Positions 9,084 through 19,451 of a stretch of 64,000 nucleotides of DNA are shown here, in pieces (position 1 is the stretch's first letter; every line of letters begins with the position of its first letter). The stretch lies in NCBI RefSeq assembly GCF_003234965.1, contig NZ_QKVK01000001.1, positions 186,001 to 250,000 of the forward strand, written 5' to 3'. The stretch comes from Aestuariivirga litoralis. Lineage in GTDB: Bacteria; Pseudomonadota; Alphaproteobacteria; Rhizobiales; Aestuariivirgaceae. The translations under genes were made by a program, and so were the position numbers. The notes under the pieces were generated by a model that was not told the origin of the DNA, made no database searches, and saw only the letters and a program-made list of their open reading frames with translations.

Positions 9084-9835
9084 TCATTCACCTCGACGAC
9101 GTCCGGCGTCTGCCAGACCAGATGCTGGCCACCGTCCAGCGCGATCATCTGCCCCGTCAGTGACGGTTGTGACAATATGAATTTGACGGCGGCGGAAATC
9201 TCCTCCGGCGACGTGCCGCGGCCCAGAAGCGTCAGTTTCGCCTGCTTGTCGAACTCCGCCTGGTCCATGCGGGCGGACGGCAGCGCCGGTCCGGGGCCGA
9301 TGGCATTGACCCGGATATTGGGGGCAAGCGCCTGGGCCAGGGTGCGGGTGGCGGTCCACAGGCCGGACTTCGACGTTGTGTAGGAAAAGAACCTGGGGTT
9401 CAGCTTCCACACGCGCTGGTCGATGATGGAGATGATGTTGCCTTCCTGGCCCCCCGGCAATTGCCGGGCAAAGGCCTGGGACAGGAAGACGGGGGCGCGC
9501 AGGTTGGTGTCGAGATGCTCGGCCCAGCTCGCCTTGGTGATGGTGCCCACCTCGTCGGGCTCGAAGAGCGAGGCATTGTTGATGAGGCAGGTGAGGCCGC
9601 CCAGTGCTGCCGAGGCCTCGGCGATGAGCCTGTCCGGCACATCTGCGTCCGACAGGTTGCCGCGCACGATCACCGTGTTGCGGCCGAGGCCGCGGATATG
9701 GGCCGCCACCTCCTCCGCCTCGGCGATCGAGCTGTTGCAGTGGACCGCGACGTCCCAGCCGTCCCTGGCGAAGTCCAGCGCGAGCTGGCGTCCGATCCGC
9801 TTGGCCGAACCCGTGACGAGAACCGACTTCTTCAT
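9080..9835 (-). CDS. Pteridine-reductase-like SDR (FolM/PTR1 type)
   Basis: A 251-residue NAD(P)-binding short-chain reductase. It starts MKKSVLVTGSAKRIGRQLAL; the TGSxKRIG cofactor motif with Lys-Arg is typical of NADPH-using FolM/PTR1. The catalytic Tyr-x3-Lys is YTTSK. In place of the usual SDR serine there is an aspartate 13 residues before the Tyr (SIIDQRVW), as in pteridine reductases. Coupling to folB supports reduction of dihydromonapterin, dihydrobiopterin or dihydrofolate. I chose ATG 9835 because upstream in-frame sequence belongs to the cupin gene. Confidence is high for an SDR, good for a pterin substrate. Confidence 0.85.
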   Translation of the reverse strand: MKKSVLVTGSAKRIGRQLALDFARDGWDVAVHCNSSIAEAEEVAAHIRGLGRNTVIVRGNLSDADVPDRLIAEASAALGGLTCLINNASLFEPDEVGTITKASWAEHLDTNLRAPVFLSQAFARQLPGGQEGNIISIIDQRVWKLNPRFFSYTTSKSGLWTATRTLAQALAPNIRVNAIGPGPALPSARMDQAEFDKQAKLTLLGRGTSPEEISAAVKFILSQPSLTGQMIALDGGQHLVWQTPDVVEVNE

Positions 9836-10203
9836 GCCGCGGGCTTCGGCAGGAGGATGACATAGTGCTTCTTCACCTTCTTCACCGTCTCCCAGGTGCC
9901 CTTGAAGCCGGCGGGGATGATGAAGGCATCGCCCTTCTTCAGCGTCCAGGACTTGCCCTCCTCGTTGGTGAGGATGGCCTTGCCCTCGATGAAGTGGCAG
10001 AACTCCCATTCGGAATAATCGACCTTCACCTTGCCGGGCGTCGACTCCCAGATGCCGCAATAGAGCCGGTCATCCTCGCCGGTGAAGTGGTTCCAGGTGC
10101 GCGTGTTGTACTTGCCCTTGAGCAGCTTCTCTTTGTCGGGCTTGCCCTTCTCGGGTTCCGGCGCATGCTTGCCCTTGGTCTTCATCACCAGAATGTCGGC
10201 CAT
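9832..10203 (-). CDS. Small cupin-domain protein
   Basis: A 123-residue single-domain cupin of the ureidoglycine-aminohydrolase-like type (KVDYSEWEFCHFIEGKAILTN, then LKKGDAFIIPAGFKGTWE). The Glu and His of the first cupin motif are present, so metal binding is possible. The N-terminus is Lys-rich (about residues 8-30). It overlaps the FolM-like gene by ATGA and starts one base after the cca stop, so it belongs to the operon. Function is not established; a small-molecule-binding or isomerase role is possible. Confidence 0.82.
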   Translation of the reverse strand: MADILVMKTKGKHAPEPEKGKPDKEKLLKGKYNTRTWNHFTGEDDRLYCGIWESTPGKVKVDYSEWEFCHFIEGKAILTNEEGKSWTLKKGDAFIIPAGFKGTWETVKKVKKHYVILLPKPAA

Positions 10204-10204
10204 G

Positions 10205-11395
10205 TCACGTCCCTCTGTTCAGTCGTTTCAGCAACTCGTCGCGGCTGGGCTGGAAATCGGAGGCGACCCACCAGTCCTCCAGCGATCTCAGCATTACGCC
10301 GATTTCGGGCCCGGGGCTCACACCTGCGGCGATAAGATCATGGCCGGTGACGGGCAGCACGGGAATGTTCCAGCGTAGCGGCAGGTCAAGAAGAGCCTGC
10401 CAGCCAGCATCCTCGAGCGAGGCATCGGAGCGCGCCCATGCGAGGCGAACCAGGTCGCACCAGGTGCCGGGCCCCAGCTGGTAGAGAATTGCGCGCTGTT
10501 CGCGGGGGCGCAGCGCCGGCGAGGGCGGCACATGTGCGATGGTGTTGCGGAGCCGTGCGCCCTCTTCATTGGAAAGCCGCCAGCGCGACTTCATGCTGGC
10601 CGGGTCGCTGGCCAGTGCGGCAAGCCTCAGCACCGGATCGGGCGGCAGGCGCGCCAGCACGCGCCAGTCATCCGTATACGGAAGAAGATGCGACAGGATG
10701 CCCTGCGCCGCCATCAGCTGAAGCGTCGGGACAGCGCCGGGGGCGGCCATCAGCTTGAACATCTCCTGCCGGATGCGCTCGGCCGAGAGGCCGTCGAGGC
10801 CCGATCTAAGCCGCGTGCAGGCCTGAAGCCCCGCGGCATCGGGCGCGCCATGGCCATAGCGCGCATGGAAGCGGAAGAAGCGCAGAATGCGGAGGTAATC
10901 CTCCGTGATGCGCTGCTCGGGATCACCCACGAAGATGACGCGGCGGGCCTCGACATCCGCCCGGCCATCGACGAAATCGTAAATCCGGCCCTGCGCGTCG
11001 CAATAGAGCGCATTCATGGTGAAGTCGCGGCGCTGGGCGTCGGCCTCCCAGTCGTCGGTGAACGTCACCTTGGCGCGGCGGCCGTCGGTCTCGACGTCAT
11101 GGCGCAGCGTCGTCACCTCGAAGGGGTGATGCTCGACCACCACCGTCACCGTTCCGTGGTCGATGCCGGTGGGATGAACGCCCATGCCCGCCGCCGTGCA
11201 GGCCTCCGTCACCTGTTCGGGCGAGAGCGTGGTGGCGACGTCGACCTCCGTCACCGCCTCGCCGAGCAGCGCATTCCGCACGGCGCCCCCCGCCACGCGC
11301 CCCTCGCCGCCTGCTGCGGCGAGCACCGCGAACAGGCGCTGCAATGCCGGCTCATTGAGCCAGGCTGCGGCAGCGAGGGAGGGAAGCTTGCTCAT
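10205..11395 (-). CDS. cca: CCA tRNA nucleotidyltransferase / poly(A) polymerase family
   Basis: A 396-residue class II nucleotidyltransferase that adds or repairs the 3' CCA of tRNAs. Head domain: RVAGGAVRNALLGEAVTEVD, where the catalytic D-x-D appears as E-V-D; the neck motif RRDFTMNALYCDAQGRIYDF and the RITEDYLRILRFFRFHARYG helix region are intact. The C-terminal body is shorter and more divergent. Its start overlaps the upstream Nudix stop (ATGA). A poly(A) polymerase role cannot be excluded from sequence alone, but cca next to a CoA-Nudix gene is a common alphaproteobacterial arrangement. Confidence 0.92.
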   Translation of the reverse strand: MSKLPSLAAAAWLNEPALQRLFAVLAAAGGEGRVAGGAVRNALLGEAVTEVDVATTLSPEQVTEACTAAGMGVHPTGIDHGTVTVVVEHHPFEVTTLRHDVETDGRRAKVTFTDDWEADAQRRDFTMNALYCDAQGRIYDFVDGRADVEARRVIFVGDPEQRITEDYLRILRFFRFHARYGHGAPDAAGLQACTRLRSGLDGLSAERIRQEMFKLMAAPGAVPTLQLMAAQGILSHLLPYTDDWRVLARLPPDPVLRLAALASDPASMKSRWRLSNEEGARLRNTIAHVPPSPALRPREQRAILYQLGPGTWCDLVRLAWARSDASLEDAGWQALLDLPLRWNIPVLPVTGHDLIAAGVSPGPEIGVMLRSLEDWWVASDFQPSRDELLKRLNRGT

Positions 11396-12021
11396 GGGCT
11401 CTCGTACATCAGGCGGTAGAGGTTGCGGATCATGCCGGCCGTGGCGCCCCAGATATAGCGCTCATTCCACGGCATCGCATAATAGTAGCGGGTGTGGCCC
11501 TGCCAGTCGCGCGAATGGCGCTCATGATGCGCGGGGTCCATCAGGAAGGCGAGCGGGACCTCGAAGACGTCCTTCACCTCCGCCTCCTGCGGCACGGCGG
11601 TGAAGCCCGGCCGCAGCACCGCCACCACAGGCACGACGCGATAGTTTGTCGAGGTCAGGTAGGTGTCGAGAAAGCCGATGGGCTCGATGAAGGCGGGCGC
11701 GATCCCCGTCTCCTCCTCCGTCTCGCGCAGTGCCGCGGCCACGGCATCGGCATCGGTATCGTCAATCCGGCCACCGGGGAAGGCGATCTGCCCGGCATGG
11801 CGGCGCAGATGCGGCTGGCGCTCGGTGAGCAGCAGGTTGAGGCCACTCTCACGCGGCACGAGGCCCACCAGCACGGCGGCGGGCTTGGGCGCCTCGTCCG
11901 CCGGGATCATGCGCGCGGTGGGATTGAGATCATCGTCGCTGAAGCTGTGGATGGGCGGTGCCGCGGCATGAAGCCTGTGCGCGGCGCGGGCGCGGAATTC
12001 CGGCTCATCGAACAGGCTCAA
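11392..12021 (-). CDS. CoA pyrophosphatase (NudL-type Nudix hydrolase)
   Basis: A 209-residue Nudix hydrolase. The CoA-specific motif LLTERQPHLRRHAGQIAFPGG runs straight into the Nudix box (GGRIDDTDADAVAAALRETEEETGI region), which supplies the Mg-binding REtxEE glutamates. The family splits coenzyme A or its derivatives into phosphopantetheine and 3',5'-ADP. It overlaps DUF1285 upstream and cca downstream by ATGA. Confidence 0.92.
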   Translation of the reverse strand: MSLFDEPEFRARAAHRLHAAAPPIHSFSDDDLNPTARMIPADEAPKPAAVLVGLVPRESGLNLLLTERQPHLRRHAGQIAFPGGRIDDTDADAVAAALRETEEETGIAPAFIEPIGFLDTYLTSTNYRVVPVVAVLRPGFTAVPQEAEVKDVFEVPLAFLMDPAHHERHSRDWQGHTRYYYAMPWNERYIWGATAGMIRNLYRLMYESP

Positions 12022-12599
12022 GAGGCAAGCCCGATCTCGGCGGCCTTCTGCATCGGGTAGAAGCGGCCCGACGACCAGACACCGAACCAGCCCTCCTCCA
12101 CCACGCCCGCCGCGGCAAGGTCATAGAACAGGGCGCGGCTCACCAGCGCCTCGAGCCCGGCGCGCACCACGACATAGGGCTTGAGGCCGCCGGTGCCCGC
12201 CTCCGCGGCAAAGCGCAGGGGGTGGGCCGCGTCGACGGTCACCGCGTCATCCACATTGGTCTCGAAGCGGATGACCTGCTCACGGCCCGCGCCCTCGACC
12301 TGCATGCGGACTGCGGTGAAGGGCGCGTCATCGACCCTGATCCCGACCTTTTCCACAGGCGTGACGAGATAGTATTTCCCGTCCGCGTCCAGCCTGAGCA
12401 CGGAGGAAAACAGCTGGACCAGCGGTTTCCGCCCGATCGGCGAATTCATGTAGAACCAGGTGCCGTCCTGGGCGATGCGCATGTCGATATCGCCGCAGAA
12501 GGGCGGGTTCCACAGGTGGACCGGCGGCGGCCCCTTGGCCTTCCGGGCCTCGCCCAGCCCCTTCAGGGGATTGCTCGCATCACGCTGATCGGTGTTCAT
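12018..12599 (-). CDS. DUF1285 domain protein
   Basis: A 193-residue protein of the uncharacterised DUF1285 family, recognised by GPPPVHLWNPPFCGDIDMRI followed by GTWFYMNSPIGRKPLVQLF and VTPVEKVGIRVDDAPF. No catalytic motif or membrane segment is visible. I chose ATG 12599 because it has GGGAA nearby and the conserved sequence starts soon after; the longer frame to 12677 runs into the divergent promoter region. It is the first gene of the operon that continues through NudL, cca, cupin, FolM-like and folB. Confidence 0.83.
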   Translation of the reverse strand: MNTDQRDASNPLKGLGEARKAKGPPPVHLWNPPFCGDIDMRIAQDGTWFYMNSPIGRKPLVQLFSSVLRLDADGKYYLVTPVEKVGIRVDDAPFTAVRMQVEGAGREQVIRFETNVDDAVTVDAAHPLRFAAEAGTGGLKPYVVVRAGLEALVSRALFYDLAAAGVVEEGWFGVWSSGRFYPMQKAAEIGLAS

Positions 12600-12723
12600 T
12601 TTCCCGTCATTACAGTTGAGTCGGACTGTCCAACCCGCCTCTTTTAGGCCATTCTCGTTCCGCAAGGATGAAATCAATTAATCCGGGCCAGACGCAGGTC
12701 CGTTCCCTACGATAGTGAGTGCC

Positions 12724-13722
<999 letters not shown>

Positions 13723-13726
13723 GCCG

Positions 13727-14605
13727 ATGACCTCCGCCAGTGCCCTCACGCTAGCCGACCGCGCCGCGGCGCAGTCCCGCGCGCTGCCGCCGCTGCTCGT
13801 CGAGGCGGAGCGCATTGCCGCGACGGTGATCCTCGGCGAGCACGGGCGCAAGCGCGCCGGGCCGGGGGAAAGCTTCTGGCAATACCGGCCCTACAGCTTC
13901 GGCGATTCGACCCAGCGCATCGACTGGCACAAGTCAGCGCGCTCGGACCGGGTCTATATCCGAGAGAACGAGTGGGAAGCCGCCAACACCCTGTGGGTCT
14001 GGTCGTCGCCCTCGGTGTCGATGACCTTCCGGTCGCATCTGGCGCAGGTGACCAAGCGCGACCGCGCGCAGCTCCTCACGCTTGCCATCGCCGCGCTGGC
14101 GGTGAGGGCGAACGAGCGGGTGAGCGCGCTGGGTTCGCCCTATGCGCCCGACCACACGCGGGCCCAGATGGTGAAACTCGCCAGCTGGTTCCTGAAGGCG
14201 GAAGGCCCGGACCTTCCGGCCATCACGCGGCTGCCGCGGTTTTCCGGCGCCGTGCTGGCGAGCGATTTCTTCGAGACCCCCGAAGACATTGCCCGCGCCA
14301 TCACGCCCCTCGCCGAGGCCGGCGTGAAGGGGCACCTCGTGCAGGTGGTGGACCCGGCGGAGGAGACGCTGCCCTATGCCGGGCGTGTCGAGTTCCACGC
14401 CATGGCAGGGCCGCTCAAGTTCCTCTCGTCCAAGGCCGAGACGCTGCGTGAGGCCTATGCCGGGAAGCTTGCCGAGCACCGCGCCGCGCTCAAGGAATTG
14501 TGCCGCCGCATCGGGTGGAGCTTCGTCATCCACCGCACCGACGAGCCGCCGGTGCGCAGCCTGCTGGCACTGCACGCGCTGATTTCCGGCGAGGCGGCGC
14601 GATGA
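13727..14605 (+). CDS. DUF58 domain protein
   Basis: A 292-residue protein with the DUF58 core signature YSFGDSTQRIDWHKSARSD and a von-Willebrand-like region (SVSMTFRS as a degenerate metal site, then the FSGAVLASDFFETPEDIARA strand-helix pattern). DUF58 proteins are the standard partner of MoxR ATPases. No signal peptide or membrane helix, so it is probably cytoplasmic or peripheral. Its stop overlaps the next start by ATGA. Confidence 0.9.
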   Translation: MTSASALTLADRAAAQSRALPPLLVEAERIAATVILGEHGRKRAGPGESFWQYRPYSFGDSTQRIDWHKSARSDRVYIRENEWEAANTLWVWSSPSVSMTFRSHLAQVTKRDRAQLLTLAIAALAVRANERVSALGSPYAPDHTRAQMVKLASWFLKAEGPDLPAITRLPRFSGAVLASDFFETPEDIARAITPLAEAGVKGHLVQVVDPAEETLPYAGRVEFHAMAGPLKFLSSKAETLREAYAGKLAEHRAALKELCRRIGWSFVIHRTDEPPVRSLLALHALISGEAAR

Positions 14606-17397
14606 GCCTGCTCAGCGCCATCACCTTCCTGACCCCCGCCGCACTCGCGGCGCTGCTGGCGCTGCCGGTCATCTGGTGGCTGCTGCGCTTCACGCCGCCG
14701 CGGCCGGAGACGGTGCGCTTCCCCGCGATCCGCCTGCTGCTGGGCCTCACCAACCGCGAGGACCAGCCGGACAAGACGCCGTGGTGGCTGCTGCTGCTGC
14801 GCCTGCTGATGGCGGCCTTCGTCATCCTCGGCGTGGCCCAGCCGCTGTTCGCCCCCGACCGCGCGGCCGAACTGGACCGCACCCCGCTGCTGCTGGTGGT
14901 CGATGACAGCTGGGCAGCCGCCAGGGACTGGGAAACGCGCCAGGCGGTGATGGCGGACATTCTCGGAAGTGCTGCCGCCGCGGGAACGCCGGTGACGCTC
15001 GCCACCACCACGCCGCAGCTCCGCCGCCAGTCGCTGGAGGCTGCCGCCCCCGCCGATCTCAAGGCCCGCGCCGCAGCCCTGCGTCCGCGCGCCTTCGACC
15101 CAGACCGGCCCGGCATGCTGAAGCAGCTTCAGGACGCCTTCGGCACGGTGAAGGCGCTGCGGGTGACCTGGATTTCCGATGGCATCGATGACGGCAAGGC
15201 CCGGGACTTCGCGTCCGGCCTGCAGGGCCTTGCCAATGGCAAGGCCGCGGTGTCCGCCATCATGCCCTCGGCCGCGCAGCTGCCGCTGGCGCTGACCACG
15301 CCGGGCTTCGAGGCCGGGCAGATCAGGGTGAGCGTGCTGCGTGCACCGGGCGAACCGGCAGGGGCCGCGGAGGTGACCGCACTCGCCGGCAATGGCCGCA
15401 GCTTCGGCGACGTGAAAGTGAACTTCGCCGCTGGCGCCACCTCCGCGACGGGTGTCATCGAACTGCCGACCGAACTGCGCAACGAGGTGGGCCGCATCAC
15501 CATCAAGGACGAGCGCAATGCCGCAGCGGTGTTCATGATGGACGACCGCTGGCGGCGCAAGACGGTGGCCCTGATGGCCGGTACCTCGGTGGACCAGTCG
15601 GAGCGGCTGCTGGCACCCCTGTACTACGTCTCCCGCGCGCTCGAGCCCTATGCCGAGGTGAGCGAGCCCGCCGACACGGCAGCCCTCAAGGCCGCGCTGG
15701 ACCAGGGCCTGTCGATGCTGGTTCTGGCCGACATCGGCGTGCTTCCCGCCGAGCAGGAGGAAATGATCGCACGCTGGGTCGAGAATGGCGGCGTGCTGGT
15801 GCGCTTCGCCGGATTGCGCTTCGCCCGCGCCCAGGACCGGCTGGTACCCGTCACCCTGCGCGCGGGCGACCGCGCGCTGGGCAGTGCGCTGAGCTGGGAA
15901 TCGCCCCAGCCCATGCAGGCCTTCCCCGACAAGAGCCCCTTCGCCGGGCTGACGCCCGACCCCACCGTCAAGGTGTCGCGCCAGGTGCTGGCCGAACCTG
16001 ATTCCGATCTCCCCGGCAAGGTGTGGGCGAGCCTTGCCGACGGCACCCCGCTGGTGACCGCCAGCAAGGACGGAAAGGGCCTTCTCGTGCTGTTCCACGT
16101 CACGGCCAATGCCGACTGGTCGAACCTGCCGGTCACCGGCCTCTTCGTCGACATGCTGCAGCGCATGCTGGACCTGGCGCCGGCCGCAGGCGGCGGCGCC
16201 CAGGGCGGCGCAGCCCAACCCGATGCCCAGGCCTTCACCCCCTTCATGGCGCTGGACGGGTTCGGCGACTTCGTCACCCCCGCGCCGGACACCCAGCCGA
16301 TCCCGGCGGCCCAGGTCGACAAGGCGAGCGTCACCCCGGCGACCCCGCCCGGCCTCTACCGCCGCGGCGAGCAGGAACGCGCCATCAACCTCACGCGCAC
16401 CGGCAAGGAACTGACGCCGGTGAGCGCCCTTCCCGCCGATGTGGCGGTGCGCCCGCTGGCCCAGCGGCCCGTGGTGCCGCTGGCGCCCTATGCCTTCCTC
16501 GCGGCAGCACTGCTGTTCCTGGCCGATTGCCTGGCCACGCTGTTCCTTGGTGGCGGGATGATGCGGCTGCGCCAGCGCCGCGCCGCGCTGACCGGCATGC
16601 TGGCGCTGGCAGCGCTTGCCGCATGGCAGCCGGTGCCCGGCCATGCCCAGAGCGCCGACGACTTTGCCCTGCAGAACGCGCTGGAGACGCGCCTTGCCTA
16701 TGTCAGGACGGGTGACGCTGATGTCGACGGCATCAGCAACGAGGGCCTGAAGGGCCTGAGCGAGATGCTGCGCGAGCGCACCTCGGTCAATGTCGGCGAG
16801 CCAGCCGAGGTCAACATCGAGCATGACGAACTGGTGTTCTTCCCGCTGCTCTACTGGCCGATCCGGCCGGAGGCCACCGTGCCCTCGGACGCCGCGCTCG
16901 CCCGCATCGACGCCTACATGAAGGGCGGCGGCACCATTCTCTTCGACCTGCGCGAGGATGGCGCGGGCGCGGACTCGCTCAGCGGCGGGGCCACGGCGGC
17001 CTCCGAGGCGCTGCGCCGGATTCTCGCCAAGCTCGACATTCCGGCCCTCGAGCCGGTGCCCCCCACCCATGTGTTGACCAAGAGCTTCTACCTGCTCGAC
17101 CACTTCCCCGGCCGCTATGACGGCGGCAAGCTGTGGGTGGAGCACACCGACAGCGACGGCGCCATCGCCGGCAACACCGATGGCGTGAGCGGCATCATCA
17201 TCGGCTCCAACGACTATGCCGCGGCCTGGGCCATGGACCTCAACGGCGACCCGCTCTACGCCGTCGTGCCGGGCACCGACCGGCAGCGCGAATTCGCCTT
17301 CCGCACCGGCATCAACATCGTGATGTATGCGCTGACCGGCAATTACAAGGCCGACCAGGTGCATGTGCCGGACCTGCTCGAAAGGCTCGGCCAATGA
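14602..17397 (+). CDS. BatA-like / DUF4159 fusion membrane protein
   Basis: A 931-residue protein. The N-terminus is a BatA-type membrane anchor (two hydrophobic segments at about 8-28 and 60-82 around RFTPPRPETVRFPAIRLL), followed by a von-Willebrand-like domain and a large periplasmic region, then two more hydrophobic segments near 630-680. The second of these looks like an internal signal sequence ending GHAQ. A C-terminal DUF4159 domain (about 690-931) starts RLAYVRTGDADVDG and contains a glutamine-amidotransferase-like fold. I chose ATG 14602 from the ATGA overlap with DUF58 and the N-terminal anchor. Function in the MoxR system is not known beyond likely envelope assembly. Confidence 0.88.
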   Translation: MSLLSAITFLTPAALAALLALPVIWWLLRFTPPRPETVRFPAIRLLLGLTNREDQPDKTPWWLLLLRLLMAAFVILGVAQPLFAPDRAAELDRTPLLLVVDDSWAAARDWETRQAVMADILGSAAAAGTPVTLATTTPQLRRQSLEAAAPADLKARAAALRPRAFDPDRPGMLKQLQDAFGTVKALRVTWISDGIDDGKARDFASGLQGLANGKAAVSAIMPSAAQLPLALTTPGFEAGQIRVSVLRAPGEPAGAAEVTALAGNGRSFGDVKVNFAAGATSATGVIELPTELRNEVGRITIKDERNAAAVFMMDDRWRRKTVALMAGTSVDQSERLLAPLYYVSRALEPYAEVSEPADTAALKAALDQGLSMLVLADIGVLPAEQEEMIARWVENGGVLVRFAGLRFARAQDRLVPVTLRAGDRALGSALSWESPQPMQAFPDKSPFAGLTPDPTVKVSRQVLAEPDSDLPGKVWASLADGTPLVTASKDGKGLLVLFHVTANADWSNLPVTGLFVDMLQRMLDLAPAAGGGAQGGAAQPDAQAFTPFMALDGFGDFVTPAPDTQPIPAAQVDKASVTPATPPGLYRRGEQERAINLTRTGKELTPVSALPADVAVRPLAQRPVVPLAPYAFLAAALLFLADCLATLFLGGGMMRLRQRRAALTGMLALAALAAWQPVPGHAQSADDFALQNALETRLAYVRTGDADVDGISNEGLKGLSEMLRERTSVNVGEPAEVNIEHDELVFFPLLYWPIRPEATVPSDAALARIDAYMKGGGTILFDLREDGAGADSLSGGATAASEALRRILAKLDIPALEPVPPTHVLTKSFYLLDHFPGRYDGGKLWVEHTDSDGAIAGNTDGVSGIIIGSNDYAAAWAMDLNGDPLYAVVPGTDRQREFAFRTGINIVMYALTGNYKADQVHVPDLLERLGQ

Positions 17398-19451
17398 CCA
17401 GCTGGAACGTGGTGTTCGAACCGGTGCTGCCCTGGCTGCTGATCGCCGCCGTGGGCGTGGCCGGACTCGCGCTCCTCGCCGCCCTGGCCTTTTCCCGCGC
17501 CCGCGGCACGCCGCTGCGCGCCCTCGCCCTGGCGCTGCTGGTGGCGGCCCTCGCCAACCCGGTCGTCCGCAGCGAGCAGCGTGATCCCATCTCCGACATT
17601 GCCGTGGCCGTGGTCGACCGTTCGCTGAGCCAGCAGAACGGTCAGCGCCCGGCCCAGACCGAGGCCGCGGTGACGGCCCTGCAGCAGGCCGTGGCAAGGC
17701 TTCCCAACACCGAGCTCCGCGTGGTGGAGGTGACGTCCGGCGCCGGCACGGAAGATGACGGCACGCGCGCCTTCGACGCGCTGAACCGGGCGCTGGCCGA
17801 CGTTCCCACCGAACGCTTCGCCGGCGCGCTGATGATCACCGACGGGCAGGTGCATGATGCGCCGCCCGACGCGGCCAAGAGCGGCATCGGCGGCCCGCTG
17901 CATGGCCTGATCACCGGCTCGCGCGCCGAGAAGGACCGCCAGATCGCCATCGAGAAGGCGCCGCGCTTCGGCATCGTGGGCCAGGAACAGACCATCACCT
18001 TCCGCCTCAACGAGGCCAATGGCCCGGGCCAGCCCGTGCCGGTGACGGTGACGCTCGGCGATGCGCCGCCGCTCACCATCGATGTCTCCCCCGGCCAGGC
18101 CGTCGAGGTTCCGGTGTCGGTGGACCATGCCGGCCAGAACATCGTGGAGATCACCGCCCCGCCGCTCGATGGCGAGATTTCGCTGCAGAACAACCGCGCC
18201 GTCGCCGTCATCGAAGGGGTGCGCGACCGGCTGCGCGTGCTGCTCGTCTCCGGCGAGCCGCATCCCGGCGAGCGCACCTGGCGCAACCTGCTGAAGTCAG
18301 ACGCCTCGGTCGACCTCGTGCACTTCACGATTCTCCGCCCGCCGGAAAAGCAGGACGGCACGCCGACCAAGGAACTGGCCCTCATTGCCTTCCCGACGCG
18401 CGAGCTGTTCGTCGACAAGCTCGACCAGTTCGACCTCGTGATCTTCGACCGCTACCGCCGCCAGTCGGTGCTGCCCGCGGCCTACATGTTCAACATCGCC
18501 CAATATGTGAAGGATGGCGGCGCGGTGCTGATCGCATCGGGGCCCGACCTCGCAGCCGAGGACGGCCTCTATTCCACCCCGCTTGCCGACATCATGACGG
18601 CCATTCCCACCGGCGACGTGGTGGAGGAGCCCTTCAGGCCCGCCCTCACCGAGCAGGGCAAGAAGCACCCGGTGACCAAGGACCTTCCCGGCTCCGCGGC
18701 GGGCGCCACCGGCTGGGGCCGCTGGTTCCGCCTCGTCGACACCGAGACATCGTCCGGCGAGACGGTGATGTCGGGGCCGGACAACAAGCCCCTGCTGGTG
18801 CTGTCGCGCCAGGACAAGGGCCGTGTCGCCCAGCTGCTGTCCGACCAGGGCTGGCTGTGGGCTCGCGGCTTCGAGGGCGGTGGCCCGCAGACCGAACTGC
18901 TGCGCCGCCTCGCCCACTGGCTGATGAAGGAACCGGACCTCGAGGAAGAGGCGCTCACCGGCGAGCAGACGGGCAACACGCTGCTGATCGAGCGCCGCAC
19001 CATGGCCGACAGCGCCGCCCCGGTGACGGTGACGCTGCCCTCCGGCAAGACCGAGACATTGGCGCTGACCCAGGTGTCCCCCGGCCGCTTCCAGGCCCAG
19101 CTGCCGGTGACGGAGGCGGGCCTTCACCGCCTGACGGACGGCAAGCTGGTGGCGGTTGCCGCCGGCAGCGGCGATGCCCGGGAAATGACCAGCCTGCTCG
19201 CCACCACCGCGATCATCGGTCCGGTATCGGCCGCCACGGGTGGCGGAGTCGACTGGCTCGAGGATGGCATGCCGCAGCTGGTCAAGGTGGAGGCGGGCCG
19301 CCAGATGGCGGGCTCCGGCTGGATCGGTCTGCGCGCCAATGACAGGTTCCGCGTCGAGAGCGTGTCCGACACGCCGCTGTTCGCGACGCTGCTAAGCCTC
19401 GCAGTGCTGCTGCTCGCCCTGGGCGGCATGTGGTACCGCGAAAGCCGCTGA
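17394..19451 (+). CDS. Large membrane protein of the MoxR/DUF58 operon
   Basis: A 685-residue protein with two N-terminal hydrophobic segments (about 10-30 and 40-58), a long hydrophilic region, and one C-terminal membrane helix (LFATLLSLAVLLLALGGMWY). The soluble part has a von-Willebrand-like start (ISDIAVAVVDRSLSQQNGQR) and a class-I glutamine-amidotransferase-like section (VLLVSGEPHPGERTW, FDLVIFDRYRRQSVLP). It overlaps the previous stop by ATGA and ends the four-gene operon. The last 60 bases overlap a convergent GNAT gene. Confidence 0.85.
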   Translation: MTSWNVVFEPVLPWLLIAAVGVAGLALLAALAFSRARGTPLRALALALLVAALANPVVRSEQRDPISDIAVAVVDRSLSQQNGQRPAQTEAAVTALQQAVARLPNTELRVVEVTSGAGTEDDGTRAFDALNRALADVPTERFAGALMITDGQVHDAPPDAAKSGIGGPLHGLITGSRAEKDRQIAIEKAPRFGIVGQEQTITFRLNEANGPGQPVPVTVTLGDAPPLTIDVSPGQAVEVPVSVDHAGQNIVEITAPPLDGEISLQNNRAVAVIEGVRDRLRVLLVSGEPHPGERTWRNLLKSDASVDLVHFTILRPPEKQDGTPTKELALIAFPTRELFVDKLDQFDLVIFDRYRRQSVLPAAYMFNIAQYVKDGGAVLIASGPDLAAEDGLYSTPLADIMTAIPTGDVVEEPFRPALTEQGKKHPVTKDLPGSAAGATGWGRWFRLVDTETSSGETVMSGPDNKPLLVLSRQDKGRVAQLLSDQGWLWARGFEGGGPQTELLRRLAHWLMKEPDLEEEALTGEQTGNTLLIERRTMADSAAPVTVTLPSGKTETLALTQVSPGRFQAQLPVTEAGLHRLTDGKLVAVAAGSGDAREMTSLLATTAIIGPVSAATGGGVDWLEDGMPQLVKVEAGRQMAGSGWIGLRANDRFRVESVSDTPLFATLLSLAVLLLALGGMWYRESR

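Noticed and set aside
14455-17697. A 1080-codon open frame on the minus strand
   Set aside because: It lies entirely antisense to the DUF58 and BatA-DUF4159 genes. Its translation is the His/Gly/Arg/Ala-rich type produced by the complement of high-GC coding DNA, with no domain.
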